Source of the DNA: Mytilinidion resinicola
Taxonomy: Eukaryota; Ascomycota; Dothideomycetes; Mytilinidiales; Mytilinidiaceae
Reading direction: 5' to 3'
Assembly (NCBI RefSeq): GCF_010093595.1
Contig: NW_022985460.1
Location: 1-33,986 of the forward strand
Length of the DNA: 33,986 bases
Positions 19,715 to 29,999 of this stretch are shown in pieces (within the stretch, counting starts at the first letter, position 1; every line of letters begins with the position of its first letter). Both the position numbers and the translations under genes were made by a program. The notes beneath the pieces are model-generated. The model was given only the letters and a program-made list of their open reading frames with translations. It was not told the origin of the DNA and ran no database searches.

Positions 19715-22700
19715 ATAACTAATATTATAAAATTTAAGCAATTTAGCCTAAATACGTTCTATAATACTATTCTAATATTAGATAACGCTAGTAACTAGTT
19801 TAGGTGGAACTAGAAGGTTAACAAATTTATCTAAATATCTACTATTGCTAAAAATAGAGCAACTTTATTTATAGAAGAAAAGGATATATAATAATAGTAG
19901 CACCGCTAGAAGTTCTATATAGTAATAATCGCAGTAAAGCTAATATATAATACCGTGTAACGGATTAATACTTTTAAAATCTATTAAGTTTAATTTCTTT
20001 TATAGGTAGTTAAGGAGAACTTTAAACTAGAAGGTTTAGGAATATATATTAACCTATAGCAGTGGTATATATCCCTTATATAAGAAAAATATAGGAGTAC
20101 TTAGGCCCTAAAAGCCGAGATTAGAAGGATTTATACTAAAAAACTTCTTCTTAACCCTAATTATATTACTTTAGAAATTAAGCGCATATTTTTCTTTATA
20201 CACGCGCTAGGTGCTAAATATAAAGGCTTCCGTGATTATATTTTTAGGCAGATAGACCTTATTAATAATAGAAACGTAAACAGGTATATTATTAAGGCTG
20301 CACCTATATTTAACTATATTAAAGGTAAGGTAATTAAGGAAGAATATAGGAAGAGGTAGCTAGGAAAACAATTAAGTAACGTGCAGGCGCTGCCAGCTCT
20401 TACTCTAATTCGGGGGCCTAGCTAGAAGAACCTTATTCTATTATCCGATAGAACTATATACTAAATTAAGATTAATAATATTTTCTACTGCTTTTTCTGC
20501 CAAAAGCCCTACTATATTAAAACTAAATACTTTAAGAAAAATCCGAGGCTAAAGAACTAAGGGAAAAATAAAAAAGGATATAAGGCAAAGGCACAGGGCT
20601 TATAAGCTAACGGTCGTAAACTATTAAAAAGACAGCACTCTACTAATAATAAGGATAATAATATAGGTGGCCCGAAAAACCTAAAAAAGCCTACCTTTAT
20701 AGTAATAAAAGCTATAGGAGAAGATATTAATACGGTATTTAGGAAGAACGTTAGAAGTAATTGCGCTATACTTACCTATACCCTCGCGATAATAACTATA
20801 AAAACGCTTCTAATCCGCAACACCTAGATTATTAACAGTAGCTATGCCCAGTATATATATAATAACACTTTAAAGTTTATTTAGATAGGTATATACTATA
20901 GGCCCGCACTTTAGAGCATTAATATATCTATATCTCCCTTAGAAGTAGGTATAATAAATATACTATATAATATATAGGGTAGAAGAAAATAGCTTATTCT
21001 TAATAATATCCTTTTTATTCTATCCGTGTATATAAGCCTTATATCTGTACTCTAGTTACTTAAACGCGGGGCTAAAGTTAAGTTCTTAAGTAAAGGCGCA
21101 AGTATCCGCAATAAGTTAAGTAAGAAGAGCTTATATACTGTAAGTAAATACTATAGTATTTATATACTTAACCTATAGATAAACCTTTTTTTTCCAGCCT
21201 ACTATATTAGCCTATAGTTAACCCTTTAGTATAACTAACTAGCTTACCTAAGTAATATAAACTTGCAACGGCTTAAAAAGTAAGCCTATAGTATTTAAGA
21301 TATAGAGCTGTAAGAACTATATAATCTATACTTTTAGGGGCGAATAACTAAAAAGCTATATAACTGCTTAAGTTATAAAAAAGAATATCTAATAGAACTC
21401 CTCTATATAGACGTTGCAGGACTATTTAATAAGGGTTTTAATAGCAGTTGCTACTAGCTAACTATTATTAATAACTTAACCGGCTAGATTAAAGTTATCT
21501 CTATACTATAACAACATAAATTTGTTATTAAATTGCTATGCTTTTTTCTTAACTATAACAAGCGCCCTAAATAAAAGTATAGATAAATACGGCTTAATTA
21601 AATTGCTAAGTAAGTAGGAGAAGAAATAAAGTTTATTCTCTTTTCTTAATTAATTTAAGCTAAGGTTATAGGTATAGACTAGCACTAGCAGAATAGTATA
21701 GCTAAAAAAGCCTATAAAATAATATATAATTAAGTTAGACCTATACTAGTATATATAAAGCTGCTATTAAAGTTCTGGCCAGAAATAGCTTAAACAGCAG
21801 TATACCTTTCCAACTAATTGCCTTTATTAAAACTTTAGATAATACTATATTAGGTATAGTATAGTAAAAAGCCTAATTTATTATAACTAAGAGTAATTAA
21901 GTTAAAAAAGGAATACCTAATCCTACTAAAGTAAAGGAAAAAGCTAACTAAACTATAAATAAGGCTATATATTTTACTAGGCTATAAGGGAAACACTAAC
22001 TACTGTATTCTACTAGAAGATAAAAGGATTATTAGAACTTTAAATACTAAATTCCGAGAAGCCCTTATAACTCCCTCTATACAGATTATATAAGATATAA
22101 AAGCTAAATAATATAGCTTACCTAAGGTAATAGCTACTACTGCAGAAAGAAGTAAAATAGTAGGGCTACTAAACTAACTGTTAGTAAGTATATAGTAAGT
22201 ATCTATACTAGCCTCTAAACGTTATATATCCGCAGCAGTACTAGAGCAAGCCTTTTCTAAAATAAGTAATAAAAACTTATAAATATTACCTTATGCGGGC
22301 ACTAAGGACTTATAAATACTACCTTAGGCGGGTACTAAAAACCCGCAAATATTACTTCGGATAAGTAATAAAGACTTGCAAACGCTATCTTAACTAAATA
22401 ATAATAACTTAGAAAAGGGAGCGCCGTCCTAATTAAGTAATAATAATTTGCAGTTAGTTACTAAGTAGGAAGATAGGACCTTATCGCCTTTTAGGAGTAA
22501 TAATACTTTCGGGTTATTTTTAGATACTCTAGAAAGAGATAATCTACTGCCTAATAGTAGCTAGTAATAGGATAACGCTCTATATAACTAAGCCTTAGGA
22601 GAACAGTAATAATATCTAAAACTTTAGCTTAATCGCCTAGTTTATAGAGTAAGGTAAAAATCCTTAAAATATTACCCTAAACTTAGAATCCGCATTCTAT

Positions 22701-23471
22701 AGGCCGTATTAGATATATCTAATAATAGCGTAGAAGAACTCGCGCTAATAAATATACCTAAAGGTAATATACTTCTAATATTCTTAATAGTAGCTGCAGA
22801 AAAAACGGAACCTTTTAAACTAAAAACTGTTTACTAAGCAAAGAATAATATAAGCTGGCCTAAATAGAAGAAAGTAATACTTAAAAAAGCTAACTCGCTT
22901 AAATAGAATAAAATATAGGAGCTTATTAACCCTTCTAGAAATTAACGGGTTTTTAGCAGTAAATAGGTTTTTAAGCTTAAGTAAAAACTATATAAAAAAG
23001 TTATCCGCTATAAAAGTAGATAGGTAGTTAAGGGCTTTACTTAAGAAGAGGGCGTTAACTATAATAAAATATTCGCCTCTATTATTAAGCTAATAAGCTA
23101 TAAAGCTCTATTTATAATTGCGGCCGCCTTAGGCCTTAAGATTAAATAAATAGATATTAAAACGGCCTTTCTATATAGTAATATAGACTATAAAATCTAT
23201 ATTAAACAGCTATACTATATAGTAGACAGTATACTAAAAGTCTATAAACTTCGGAAAGCACTCTATAGCCTAAAGTAAGCTCTTTATATCTAGTATTAGA
23301 CCCTTATAAACTTCTTATATAGTTTTAGCTTTAAACTAATTAACGCCGACCTTAGAATTTTTATATAAAGTAATATATATATCGCGGTGTATATTAATAA
23401 CTTTCTAATTATTAGACTAAGTATTGCAGAAATTAAAAGGATTAAAAAAGGCCTAAGAAACTGTTTCTAAA
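19715..23471 (+). pseudogene. copia-1 gag-pol, first part (gag, PR, IN, start of RT)
   Basis: The likely start is ATA at ~19,714 (ATG changed to ATA), giving xTNIIKFKQFSLNTF. Gag contains a CCHC knuckle at ~20,489-20,530 (CFFCxKPYYIKTKYF: both leading Cys kept, His and last Cys now Tyr). Protease INSSYAQYIYNN near 20,830-20,865 has Asn in place of the catalytic Asp. Integrase LLYIDVAGLFNKGF near 21,400-21,440 keeps the first catalytic Asp (21,410-21,412), and TIINN has lost the next acidic residue. Reverse transcriptase has RYKSR, VVKGFTQEEGVDYNKIF, KTAFLYSNID and the catalytic box as YINN (23,390-23,401), both Asp now Asn. The frame stops at NCF at 23,466, where a solo LTR was inserted. Confidence 0.9.
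23467..23471 (+). repeat. 5-bp target duplication of solo LTR Z1, left (CTAAA)
   Basis: Repeated at 25,109-25,113. Joining the two restores the copia frame NCF…ITDL. Confidence 0.85.
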
Positions 23472-23476
23472 TATCA

Positions 23477-23488
23477 CGGTAACAATAT
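23477..23488 (+). repeat. 12-bp target duplication of (TAA)n-tailed element, left (CGGTAACAATAT)
   Basis: Identical to 24,819-24,830. Confidence 0.88.
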
Positions 23489-23534
23489 TATTATTATTAA
23501 ATTCTATTACGCTGGTGTAGCTCCCGTTAGGGTC

Positions 23535-23584
23535 NNNNNNNNNNNNNNNNNNNNNNNNNNNNNNNNNNNNNNNNNNNNNNNNNN
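23535..23584. other. Assembly gap (50 N)
   Basis: Falls inside copy 2 of the (TAA)n-tailed element. Alignment to copy 1 suggests about 160-170 bases are missing, so the N run is probably a placeholder. Confidence 0.95.
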
Positions 23585-24720
23585 ACGGAATAAGCCATCG
23601 TGATGCGTCTTCCTAAATCTGTCCGGGTTTTGCAGTCCAGGCATATTATATCTAGCTAGCTAAATATATAGCAAGTTGCAAATATAAAGCTACCTGCCTA
23701 GCTTCCTTGCCACAGTTTTCCACACGGAGTGCTTCCACGGTGTCCGGCCCAGATTAAACTATCTCCCGCCTGCATATACCTAATTTGCTCCTTAAGCCTA
23801 TCTTACAGCTTACCTCTGCCTCTTAATAGACCGACACGCGCATCCGTCCTTTCGGGCTATATAGACAGTGTCACCAGCGAGGTGTTAATCCTCCTTCCTA
23901 TGCGATGGCCGCTAGTGAAACGGGAAGGCCGCAAAGAATATGCATACTTCCCGTTCTGCAGAGGTGCTGTATAGGCCTAGCCCGCGCAGCCGTGTAAAAC
24001 GGGAAGTATGCACGCATACTCCCTACCACGTCCTCGCCATGTAGAGGCACTGTACAAGCCGGAGCTTGTACAGCCGTGCACGAGAGGACTAAAATAGGAA
24101 GAATACATGCATACTCTACATACTTCCTATTCCACCAGCGCCTATCACGAGTCCACCAGGCATCCGTAAAGGCCTGGAGCTGACTGTCGCTGCCATTATA
24201 TACCACGCCCCACGGCCGCCAGCCCGGGCACTGGCAGCCCCTTCGCGTTACCTGTAACGTTCTTACGACGACAGGCCGACCGTGTCTTGCAGATAAAAGG
24301 TTACTACAATAACTCGACGCCGCGCAGCTATTGCCCCTTGTTGTCCACTAACCAAACCGCTACTGTCCTTGCTCTTACTTCCCTGGTCCTTCTGGTTCCG
24401 GTATTATCGGGTTGCAGATATAAGGGCTTCCAACGTGGCCGGTACAGAGGTGTCCTATTATCCTATTAGAATAAAGACCTATCGCTTTGCCAGCAGATGC
24501 AGGCACTAGGTGTAGCCCTAGGTTAGTATCCTAGGTAATAGGATGTCGGATGGTTATGGACGACAACCCTCTGTTTGTCTTCCTATTGTCTGTGGGTATC
24601 GAGTTTAGTGGTGGCAAGCCGCCAAGACCCGTGAAAACTCTGCCATTCTGGCGGCGTTGAGGACGACGTTTCCAAAGACGACCTCTAGCCACGACGCAAC
24701 GCCGCTGCACTAGTAATAAA

Positions 24721-24802
24721 CGTGATTCTCACTCTCGTACGGGCCTTGCGGTTCGAACGAGACGGAAAGGAACGCCCGTACGACAATACGGGTCGAATCA
24801 CG
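24721..24802 (-). other. Nested hairpin near the sense 5' end of copy 2
   Basis: Outer stem CGTGATTC (24,721-24,728) with GAATCACG (24,795-24,802), inner stem TCGTACGGGC (24,735-24,744) with GCCCGTACGA (24,774-24,783), all paired without mismatch. Could shape the RNA for recognition by a partner reverse transcriptase; that is inference. Confidence 0.7.
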
Positions 24803-25108
24803 ATTTTGGTGTTCCTTACGGTAACAATATATCGGGCATTTAAACGCGAGATAGATAAGTATTAGATTTAAAGAAGGATAACTATATACTATTACTATAG
24901 TTGGTTATAAAACGTTAAAATGCCGAGTTAAATTAGGGACGGGAGCCAGGCTATATACAGGACGAGAAAAGGGGCTCGTATATAGCGCGTGGCCCTAACA
25001 GAATCGGGAATTAGGTGGTAGGCGCGTGGCGCACGCGTGCGTATATATACGGGAATAAGGTGTTAGGGGATTAATACTTAGAGGAAGGCTATAATTAATA
25101 CTATAATA

Positions 25109-25507
25109 CTAAATAACGGACCTTAAACTATATAGCTACTACCTTAGGATATTTATTTAGTAAAACTATTAGAACAGGATACTATACCTAAGTTAAGAAG
25201 CTTATATTAATAAAGTTATTTATTAGTTTAGAATTAATAACTGCGCTCCTATTAGTATACTAATAGAAACCTTACTACTATTAGAAAATATTCTAGAATA
25301 CAACTGCCCTCTAGATTAAAAAGCGGAATACTAATATATTATAAGATCTCTAATATATATTATACTTAGAACTAAAAGAGATATTATATATATAGTTTTT
25401 ATAGTAAGCCGGTATCTAGCAAATCCTAGGCTATAATATATAAAGCTTGCTTAATATATCCTATAGTACTTTAAAGGTATAAAAGATCTTAGACTTATAT
25501 ATAAAGG
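25109..25507 (+). pseudogene. copia-1 pol, middle part (RT C-terminus and connection)
   Basis: Continues the frame broken at 23,466: ITDLKLYSYYLRIFI…ILYLSxEAYINKVI…NNCAPISILIETLLL…SLIYIILRTKRDIIY…VSRYLANPRL…YILxYFKGIKDLRLIYKG. This is the classic copia stretch (M.DLG…YLG…L.Q..YI…P…TP…GSLMYL….RPDI.Y.V…SRF...P...H......RYLKGT...GL.Y). It ends at the AAAGG duplication of the second solo LTR. Confidence 0.9.
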
Positions 25508-25802
25508 TGTTATAGTAATAATATATCGGGTATTTAAATACGAGATAAATAAGTATTAGATTTAAAAAAGGATAACTATATACTATTACTATAGTTAGTT
25601 ATAAGACGTTAAGATACCGAATTAAATTAGGGACAGGAGCCAGGCTATATATAGGACGAGAAAAGGGGCTTATATATAGCGCGTGGCCCTAATAGAATCG
25701 GGAATTAGGTGGCAGGCGCGTGGCGCACGCGTGTGCACGTATACGGTAATAAGGTGTTAGGGGATTAATACTTAGAGGGAGGCTATAATTAATACTATAA
25801 TA
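25508..25802 (+). mobile_element. Solo LTR Z2 (295 bp)
   Basis: Starts TGTTATAG and ends ACTATAATA; flanked by a 5-bp duplication AAAGG at 25,503-25,507 and 25,803-25,807. Same family and length as Z1. No internal region. Slightly more RIP-changed than Z1 (GGGTATTTAAATACG against GGGCATTTAAACGCG). Confidence 0.92.
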
Positions 25803-26285
25803 AAAGGTTACCTTTAGATATTAAAGAGTTTTATAGATATAAACTAGGCTAGATATTATAATATAAAACAATTAATAGCTAGATACCTATTTAATATCGG
25901 GAGCGGAGCAATTAGCTAGCAGTCTAAGCGCTAGAGTATTATCGCTCTATTAACCTATAAAGCAGAATTTATAGAATAGATATAAGTAACTAAAAAGGTA
26001 ATTTAGTTAAGAAAACTTCTTAATAAGCTAAATATAGGCTAAGGAAAAGCCGTAATAATTATATATAGTAATAACTAGGAAGCTATTACTCTATTTTTAA
26101 ACCTATAGTACTACTTATATATAAAGTATATAGAAATCCAGCGCAAATAGTAAAAAAAGGTTTAAAACACTAGAATAGTTAAACTAAAGTATATTCTAAC
26201 TATATTATAAATCGCCGATAGATTTACTAAGCCTCTTATACGAAATAGATTTAAATAGTTTTAGAGAAGGCTAGGTATTAAGTAA
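25803..26285 (+). pseudogene. copia-1 pol, last part (RNase H)
   Basis: Reads KGYLxILKSF…ARYLFNIGSGAIS…QSKRxSIIALLTYKAEFIExI…VIxLRKLLNKLNIG…IIYSNNxEAI…LYIKYIEIQ…LKYILT…IADRFTKPL…RFKxF…LGIK and stops at 26,283-26,285. This is copia RNase H to its usual C-terminal F(R)xxLGI. TKPL and IADxFTK are intact; Trp positions are TAG. Confidence 0.92.
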
Positions 26286-26440
26286 TCCGCACGAACTATT
26301 AGCTTTAAGCGGAGGCAGAATATAGGCACCTTTTTCTTTTTTTTGCCTTTAAGGTTTTTAAAGGTTTTAATAGGGTTTATTAAAGCCGTAATAAATTATC
26401 GCTAGCACTTTTCCTAGTAAAGATAGCTATTAAGTGGAAG
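26286..26440 (+). other. copia-1 3' untranslated segment
   Basis: About 155 bases between the pol stop and the 3' LTR. It ends with the short purine run AAGTGGAAG at 26,432-26,440, in the place expected of a polypurine tract but partly eroded. Confidence 0.6.
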
Positions 26441-26564
26441 TATTAAATATTACGGTTAATAGTAGCTAAAACAATATAATAAGAGGTAAGAATAGATATA
26501 TATATAAGGCACCCCGCCTATCTATAGCTAGAAAATTAATAAAAATATAATTACTTACTTAATA
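26441..26564 (+). repeat. copia-1 3' LTR
   Basis: 124 bp, followed by GCCTA (26,565-26,569). Matches 18,093-18,216 apart from transitions. Confidence 0.92.
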
Positions 26565-28146
26565 GCCTAAATAGGCTCCTTACTATATACTATTACTAAA
26601 AGTCTACTAGTACGAAAAGGAAAAGAAGCCTAAATAGGCTTTTTATAATAGTAATATCCCCCTCTAAGTAGCGCACTACCCTCTATACTGCACTAGATTT
26701 ATTATATAGGCACTTTACTCTCCCCCTTACTACTTTATCGAGTTATAATTAGTATATTATAGTTCTTTAGCTATTTCTGCCTAGGAAATTAGTATATAGC
26801 TAAAAAATACAACGTTTCGATTATACTAGCAATTATTCCTTTTAGAGTATCTAGAACTATATTAGCTTTATATTCCTGCTGCACTATAATAGTCTGTAAA
26901 ATTTTAAACTTCGGAGCTTTAAATTGATATTTTCCTAATAAAAGAAGATATATTTAGATTTTAAGAGTACTAGGCCCTTAGAAGAATATATTCCGGATTT
27001 ATCCGCGTAAAGGGGTCTGCAACGTATTTTAGTATAAGCGTTTAGCGCGGTATTAGCTTATTATATTATATTTTACGCTATACCTAACTTAATTTAATAT
27101 ATAGCGCTCTTCTAGAAACGTCTATAAACGGTTACGTGCTTGCTATTTTTAGTAGCCCGGCGTGTATATCTATTATTGCCACTTATTCTTTATAGCCTTT
27201 TCTATTTATAGCCTCTCTTATTTATACCCCCTATTTTTGCCTTCTATTACTATAATCGAATATAGACTAAGCTAGCTAGGTACTAGCGTAAGGTCTTCCT
27301 TTAGATATACTTAGAATATATACTGCCCTATTAGAATATAGCAATATCCCTTAAAATACGCTTATTTATCGCGCATACGGACGACCCTTAAAAAAAGAAA
27401 AGGCCTAAGGCTAGTAATACCTTACTAGAAAGGAAGAGAAAGCTTTTATTGCGTTTTTATTACTAATATCTAATCTTAGCCACCCTGTCCGAATAAAGTA
27501 TATGCCTTTGCTAGAAGTAGCAACCGGCTCGTGCACGCTACTACCTTATACACGTTTTCTCCAACCTATTAAAATTAGATTATACAGTAACGCTTTTATA
27601 TAATAAGCTATAAATTAAAACTTATATATTATTATATACTAGAATTACTATAGAAGAGGTTTTAACTAAATATATTAATTATTTCTGGAGTAACTAGGCT
27701 TAAAACTAATAGATTTAAATCCTTTAATAACTATATATTTTTATTAAATATAAATAAATAAAAGCTATAATTAAGCTCTATAAAAGTATTACTATATAAC
27801 TACTATATAAAATAGTATATATAGTAATTCTATTAATAAATATTATAATAATTAAGAACAAAGTTTTTGCTAAGTAAATATCTTAAATTAAAGTACTAGA
27901 TATTTATAGTTATAATTAATAAATTATACTTTAATAGCTTTATATTTAGTTAAGTAATAAAAATATAGCTTTTATTATTTAAAATTACTTTAATATTATA
28001 TATATAAGTAAGTTTATATAAAAAATTTTAAACTATAATAACTTTTTATTATTTATAGCTAATATAATAAATTAAACAGTATATAATAGCTTTTATATAT
28101 TTTATTAAATATATCCTTTACTAAAATATATAAAATATAAGTATAT
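26565..28146. other. AT-rich sequence right of copia-1, no gene recognised
   Basis: 26,588-26,620 repeats 18,055-18,087. GCCTAAATAGGC occurs at 26,565 and ~26,627. 26,640-27,560 is moderately RIP-mutated without a frame I can place. 27,560-28,146 is almost pure A/T. On the minus strand about 45 bases at ~27,510-27,560 match 30,555-30,605 beyond the Fot1 element (core GGTAGTAGCGTGCACGAGCC), in inverted orientation. Confidence 0.5.
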
Positions 28147-28148
28147 TA

Positions 28149-29997
28149 ACGTATTCTACTACTAAGCCGGCTAAACCACTAAGCCGGCCATTTTTCCTTG
28201 GTATAACCAACACTATATGCGCGCAGTTAATTTATTCGCAACCAGCTATAGAACTTATATACAATATACTTAGATTAGATTTAGAAGAAGCTTCTTAATC
28301 CTTTTTACACGTACGCGTATTATGCCTAGCCTCTCTATAGTTTCTATAGCGCTGTTAAGCTAGTAGAGCCCTATTTATACTATTTCTACTACCTACCTTT
28401 TTCCGTAGATTAGATGCTCTAAACACTTTAGCAGCTACGTATAACGCTGCTGTACTATACTCTATTGTACCGCCAGTCTGGATTTGCTTTCTTTTACGAC
28501 CTTTACGCTTGGTTATTTCTGCTAGTTACTTTTTAAGCTCTTTAACCCGGGCTTTAATAAGCATATTTTTGTATAGCATCTTTTCGGCTCCTTTAATAAG
28601 CTTTAAGAAGCCTTTTTAGGCGGTTGTTAGTAACTGTATAAAGGAATTGCTTACTAGCCTTAACTATAATCCAAATTTATATATATTGCTTAGGGTCTTT
28701 AATTACTATAGTATTTCTAGTAGGGGTGCTAGTAGTAGGGTCCGTAACCGTATATTAAGGCGATTAAGAACTACCTGCGCGTTAATAGGAACTAATCTAG
28801 AGGCCTTAAAGGCCTTCTTGCAGTTCTTATATATAAACACGTCGAAAAACGCGTTTTTAAAGGCTGGTAGGAAGCCTTCTTTATTAATATAGTAGACGTG
28901 TCGGCATGCTAAGTCTTATATACGTTAAGAGTACTTTAGCTTTAATAGCGAGAAGCATACTATATTAAGTAGCTAAAGTATATATAATAAATGCGCAGGT
29001 ATATAGAGGGTAAGGATTTGTTGTTTAATATAATAATCCTTAAAATCTTGGTTAAGGTGGCTCTTATAGCCGTCCAAAATCAGCAACCTATATAACCCTA
29101 CCTAACGCGCCTTTATATATATATTAAAGTGCTTTAACTACTTAAGACTAAGCTTATTATTGGTCCAGCTGTTCTTAAAGACAGAGAGCTTCTAATTATA
29201 CAGTATCTCTGCTTTTTTATACTATACAGAGATATAAACGCGTCCTTTATAGATAATAAATAGTAGGGTTATATATCCGGCAGCGCAGATGCTCTGGATA
29301 ACTGTAACCTACTCTCGGTTGCCTAGTTAAATAAGATTAGGCCTTATATATCTCTCTAAACCTGTAACAACCTTTATTATACTAATTATACCTATTTAAA
29401 AGCCAGTCTTGTTAAAGTTATAGATATTATCTGGGTGGACGCTATACTTAGCTATAGTCTCTTGCACGAGAGTAAACCACGTGTTAATAACCTCTAGGTT
29501 TTCCTAGAGTATTTTCTAGCGGTCCTTTACCCAATTAAAAGCTATTTTAAGCTCCTTTATACGAGATATAAACTGTTAAGTCCAGTTTTTACCTACTAGT
29601 ATCCTACTATGCGCAGCTAGTACTTTATCTGCTATATCTGCCACCTTATATAACCGGGGCGCAAATCCTCGCGAGTCTAGGTTAAGAATATATCGTATAA
29701 TTATATACTCTTCAGTCGCAGTAAGCTTTAGGTAGTTTAGTTGTAATTAAGGTCGAAATATAATTCCGTGGAGCCGATTAGAGAGCCGCTAATATCGTAC
29801 GTTAAAGGCTGCTGCAGCGCGTTGTATAGTCCTAAATTAACTAGAGGTAAAGGCTTAAAGCGCGAGATTAATACTGCCTTTTTACTAAGATAGATAATCG
29901 CTGCGTTGTTAATATATTGCTGTGTAAATATAGTGTTGGTTATGCCAAGGAAAAGTAGCCGGCTTAGTGGTTTAGCCGGCTTAGTGGTGGAATACGT
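28149..29997 (-). mobile_element. Fot1/pogo-type DNA transposon (Tc1/mariner superfamily), complete in structure
   Basis: 1,849 bp with terminal inverted repeats of about 65 bp, starting ACGTATTCYACYACTAAGCC and containing CACTAAGCCGGC twice. Flanked by the TA duplication (28,147-28,148 and 29,998-29,999). Length and TA target fit the Fot1 group. The left repeat has more C-to-T changes than the right. The only gene is the transposase on the minus strand. Confidence 0.93.
28240..29930 (-). pseudogene. Fot1-like transposase (DDE, CENP-B type), inactivated
   Basis: The minus strand encodes, with stops, an N-terminal helix-turn-helix region (…AAAAFNVRYxRLSNRLHG near 29,770-29,830), LTATEEYIIIRYILNLDSRGFAPRL (29,650-29,730) and VGKNWTxQFISRIKELK (29,540-29,600). 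The DDE core follows with IYNFNKTGF, LLILDGYKSH and LLNIVCFSLLK. The first catalytic Asp is Asn (29,411-29,413) and the next Glu is Lys. The second Asp is kept (29,072-29,074) and the third is Asn (28,964-28,966); all changes are G-to-A. The C-terminus runs past RLRTLLLAPLLEIL near 28,690. Cut-and-paste transposase of TA targets; this copy cannot be active. Confidence 0.9.
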
Positions 29998-29999
29998 TA

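Larger units (their letters stand above)
23489..24818 (-). mobile_element. (TAA)n-tailed non-autonomous retroelement, copy 2 (little mutated)
   Basis: Inverted relative to copy 1 (9,115-10,552), same ends: sense start TAAGGAACACCAAAATCG, sense end GAATTTAATAATAATAATA. Flanked by its own 12-bp duplication. Sequence is balanced in GC and keeps CA/TG, unlike everything around it, and contains 50 N. The longest sense-strand open frame is 24,206-23,898 (102 codons). Its first residues (YNGSDSQLQAFTDAWW) resemble the start of copia RNase H, possibly a captured fragment, possibly chance. No reverse transcriptase, endonuclease or TIRs. Internally, GGAAGTATGCA-type motifs recur. The sense 5' end folds into a nested hairpin. 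Most likely a SINE-like or LINE-derived passenger. Confidence 0.82.
23472..25108 (+). mobile_element. Solo LTR Z1 (295 bp), split by the (TAA)n-tailed element
   Basis: The LTR is in two pieces, 23,472-23,488 and 24,819-25,108. Removing the insert and one 12-bp duplication leaves exactly 295 bp, the length of the intact sister LTR Z2 at 25,508-25,802. It starts TATCACGG (TG to TA) and ends ACTATAATA. No internal region or second LTR of its element is present, so it is a solo LTR left by recombination. Its internal-element family is not identifiable. Confidence 0.88.
18093..26564 (+). mobile_element. copia-1: structurally complete Ty1/copia retrotransposon with nested insertions
   Basis: Two 124-bp LTRs (18,093-18,216 and 26,441-26,564), a primer site, a gag-pol reading gag-PR-IN-RT-RH (integrase before reverse transcriptase, diagnostic of Ty1/copia), and a 5-bp target duplication GCCTA at 18,088-18,092 and 26,565-26,569. 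Three direct insertions interrupt it: a fold-back element (18,510-18,974), a solo LTR (23,472-25,108, itself split by the (TAA)n-tailed element) and a second solo LTR (25,508-25,802). Subtracting them leaves about 6.06 kb, a normal size for a copia element. RIP has filled the gene with stops and changed catalytic residues, so it is dead. Confidence 0.92.

Noticed and set aside
16642..19718. The two similar 64-codon frames (16,642-16,836 minus, 19,524-19,718 plus) as host genes.
   Set aside because: They are the same position in the leader of two copia copies; noted only as an unexplained leader frame.
16354..20008. A large palindromic amplicon or TIR transposon formed by 16.35-17.8 kb and 18.1-20.0 kb.
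   Set aside because: Each arm is simply the 5' LTR plus leader of a copia element; two copies in opposite orientation explain it, with independent target duplication around copia-1.
23898..24206. A 102-codon frame as a protein gene of the (TAA)n-tailed element.
   Set aside because: Similarity to a copia RNase H start covers only about 15 residues and copy 1 is not open; could be a captured fragment, not enough for a gene call.
28647..28892. An 81-codon plus-strand frame as a gene.
   Set aside because: It is antisense to the Fot1 transposase C-terminus, whose minus-strand family motifs are clear.
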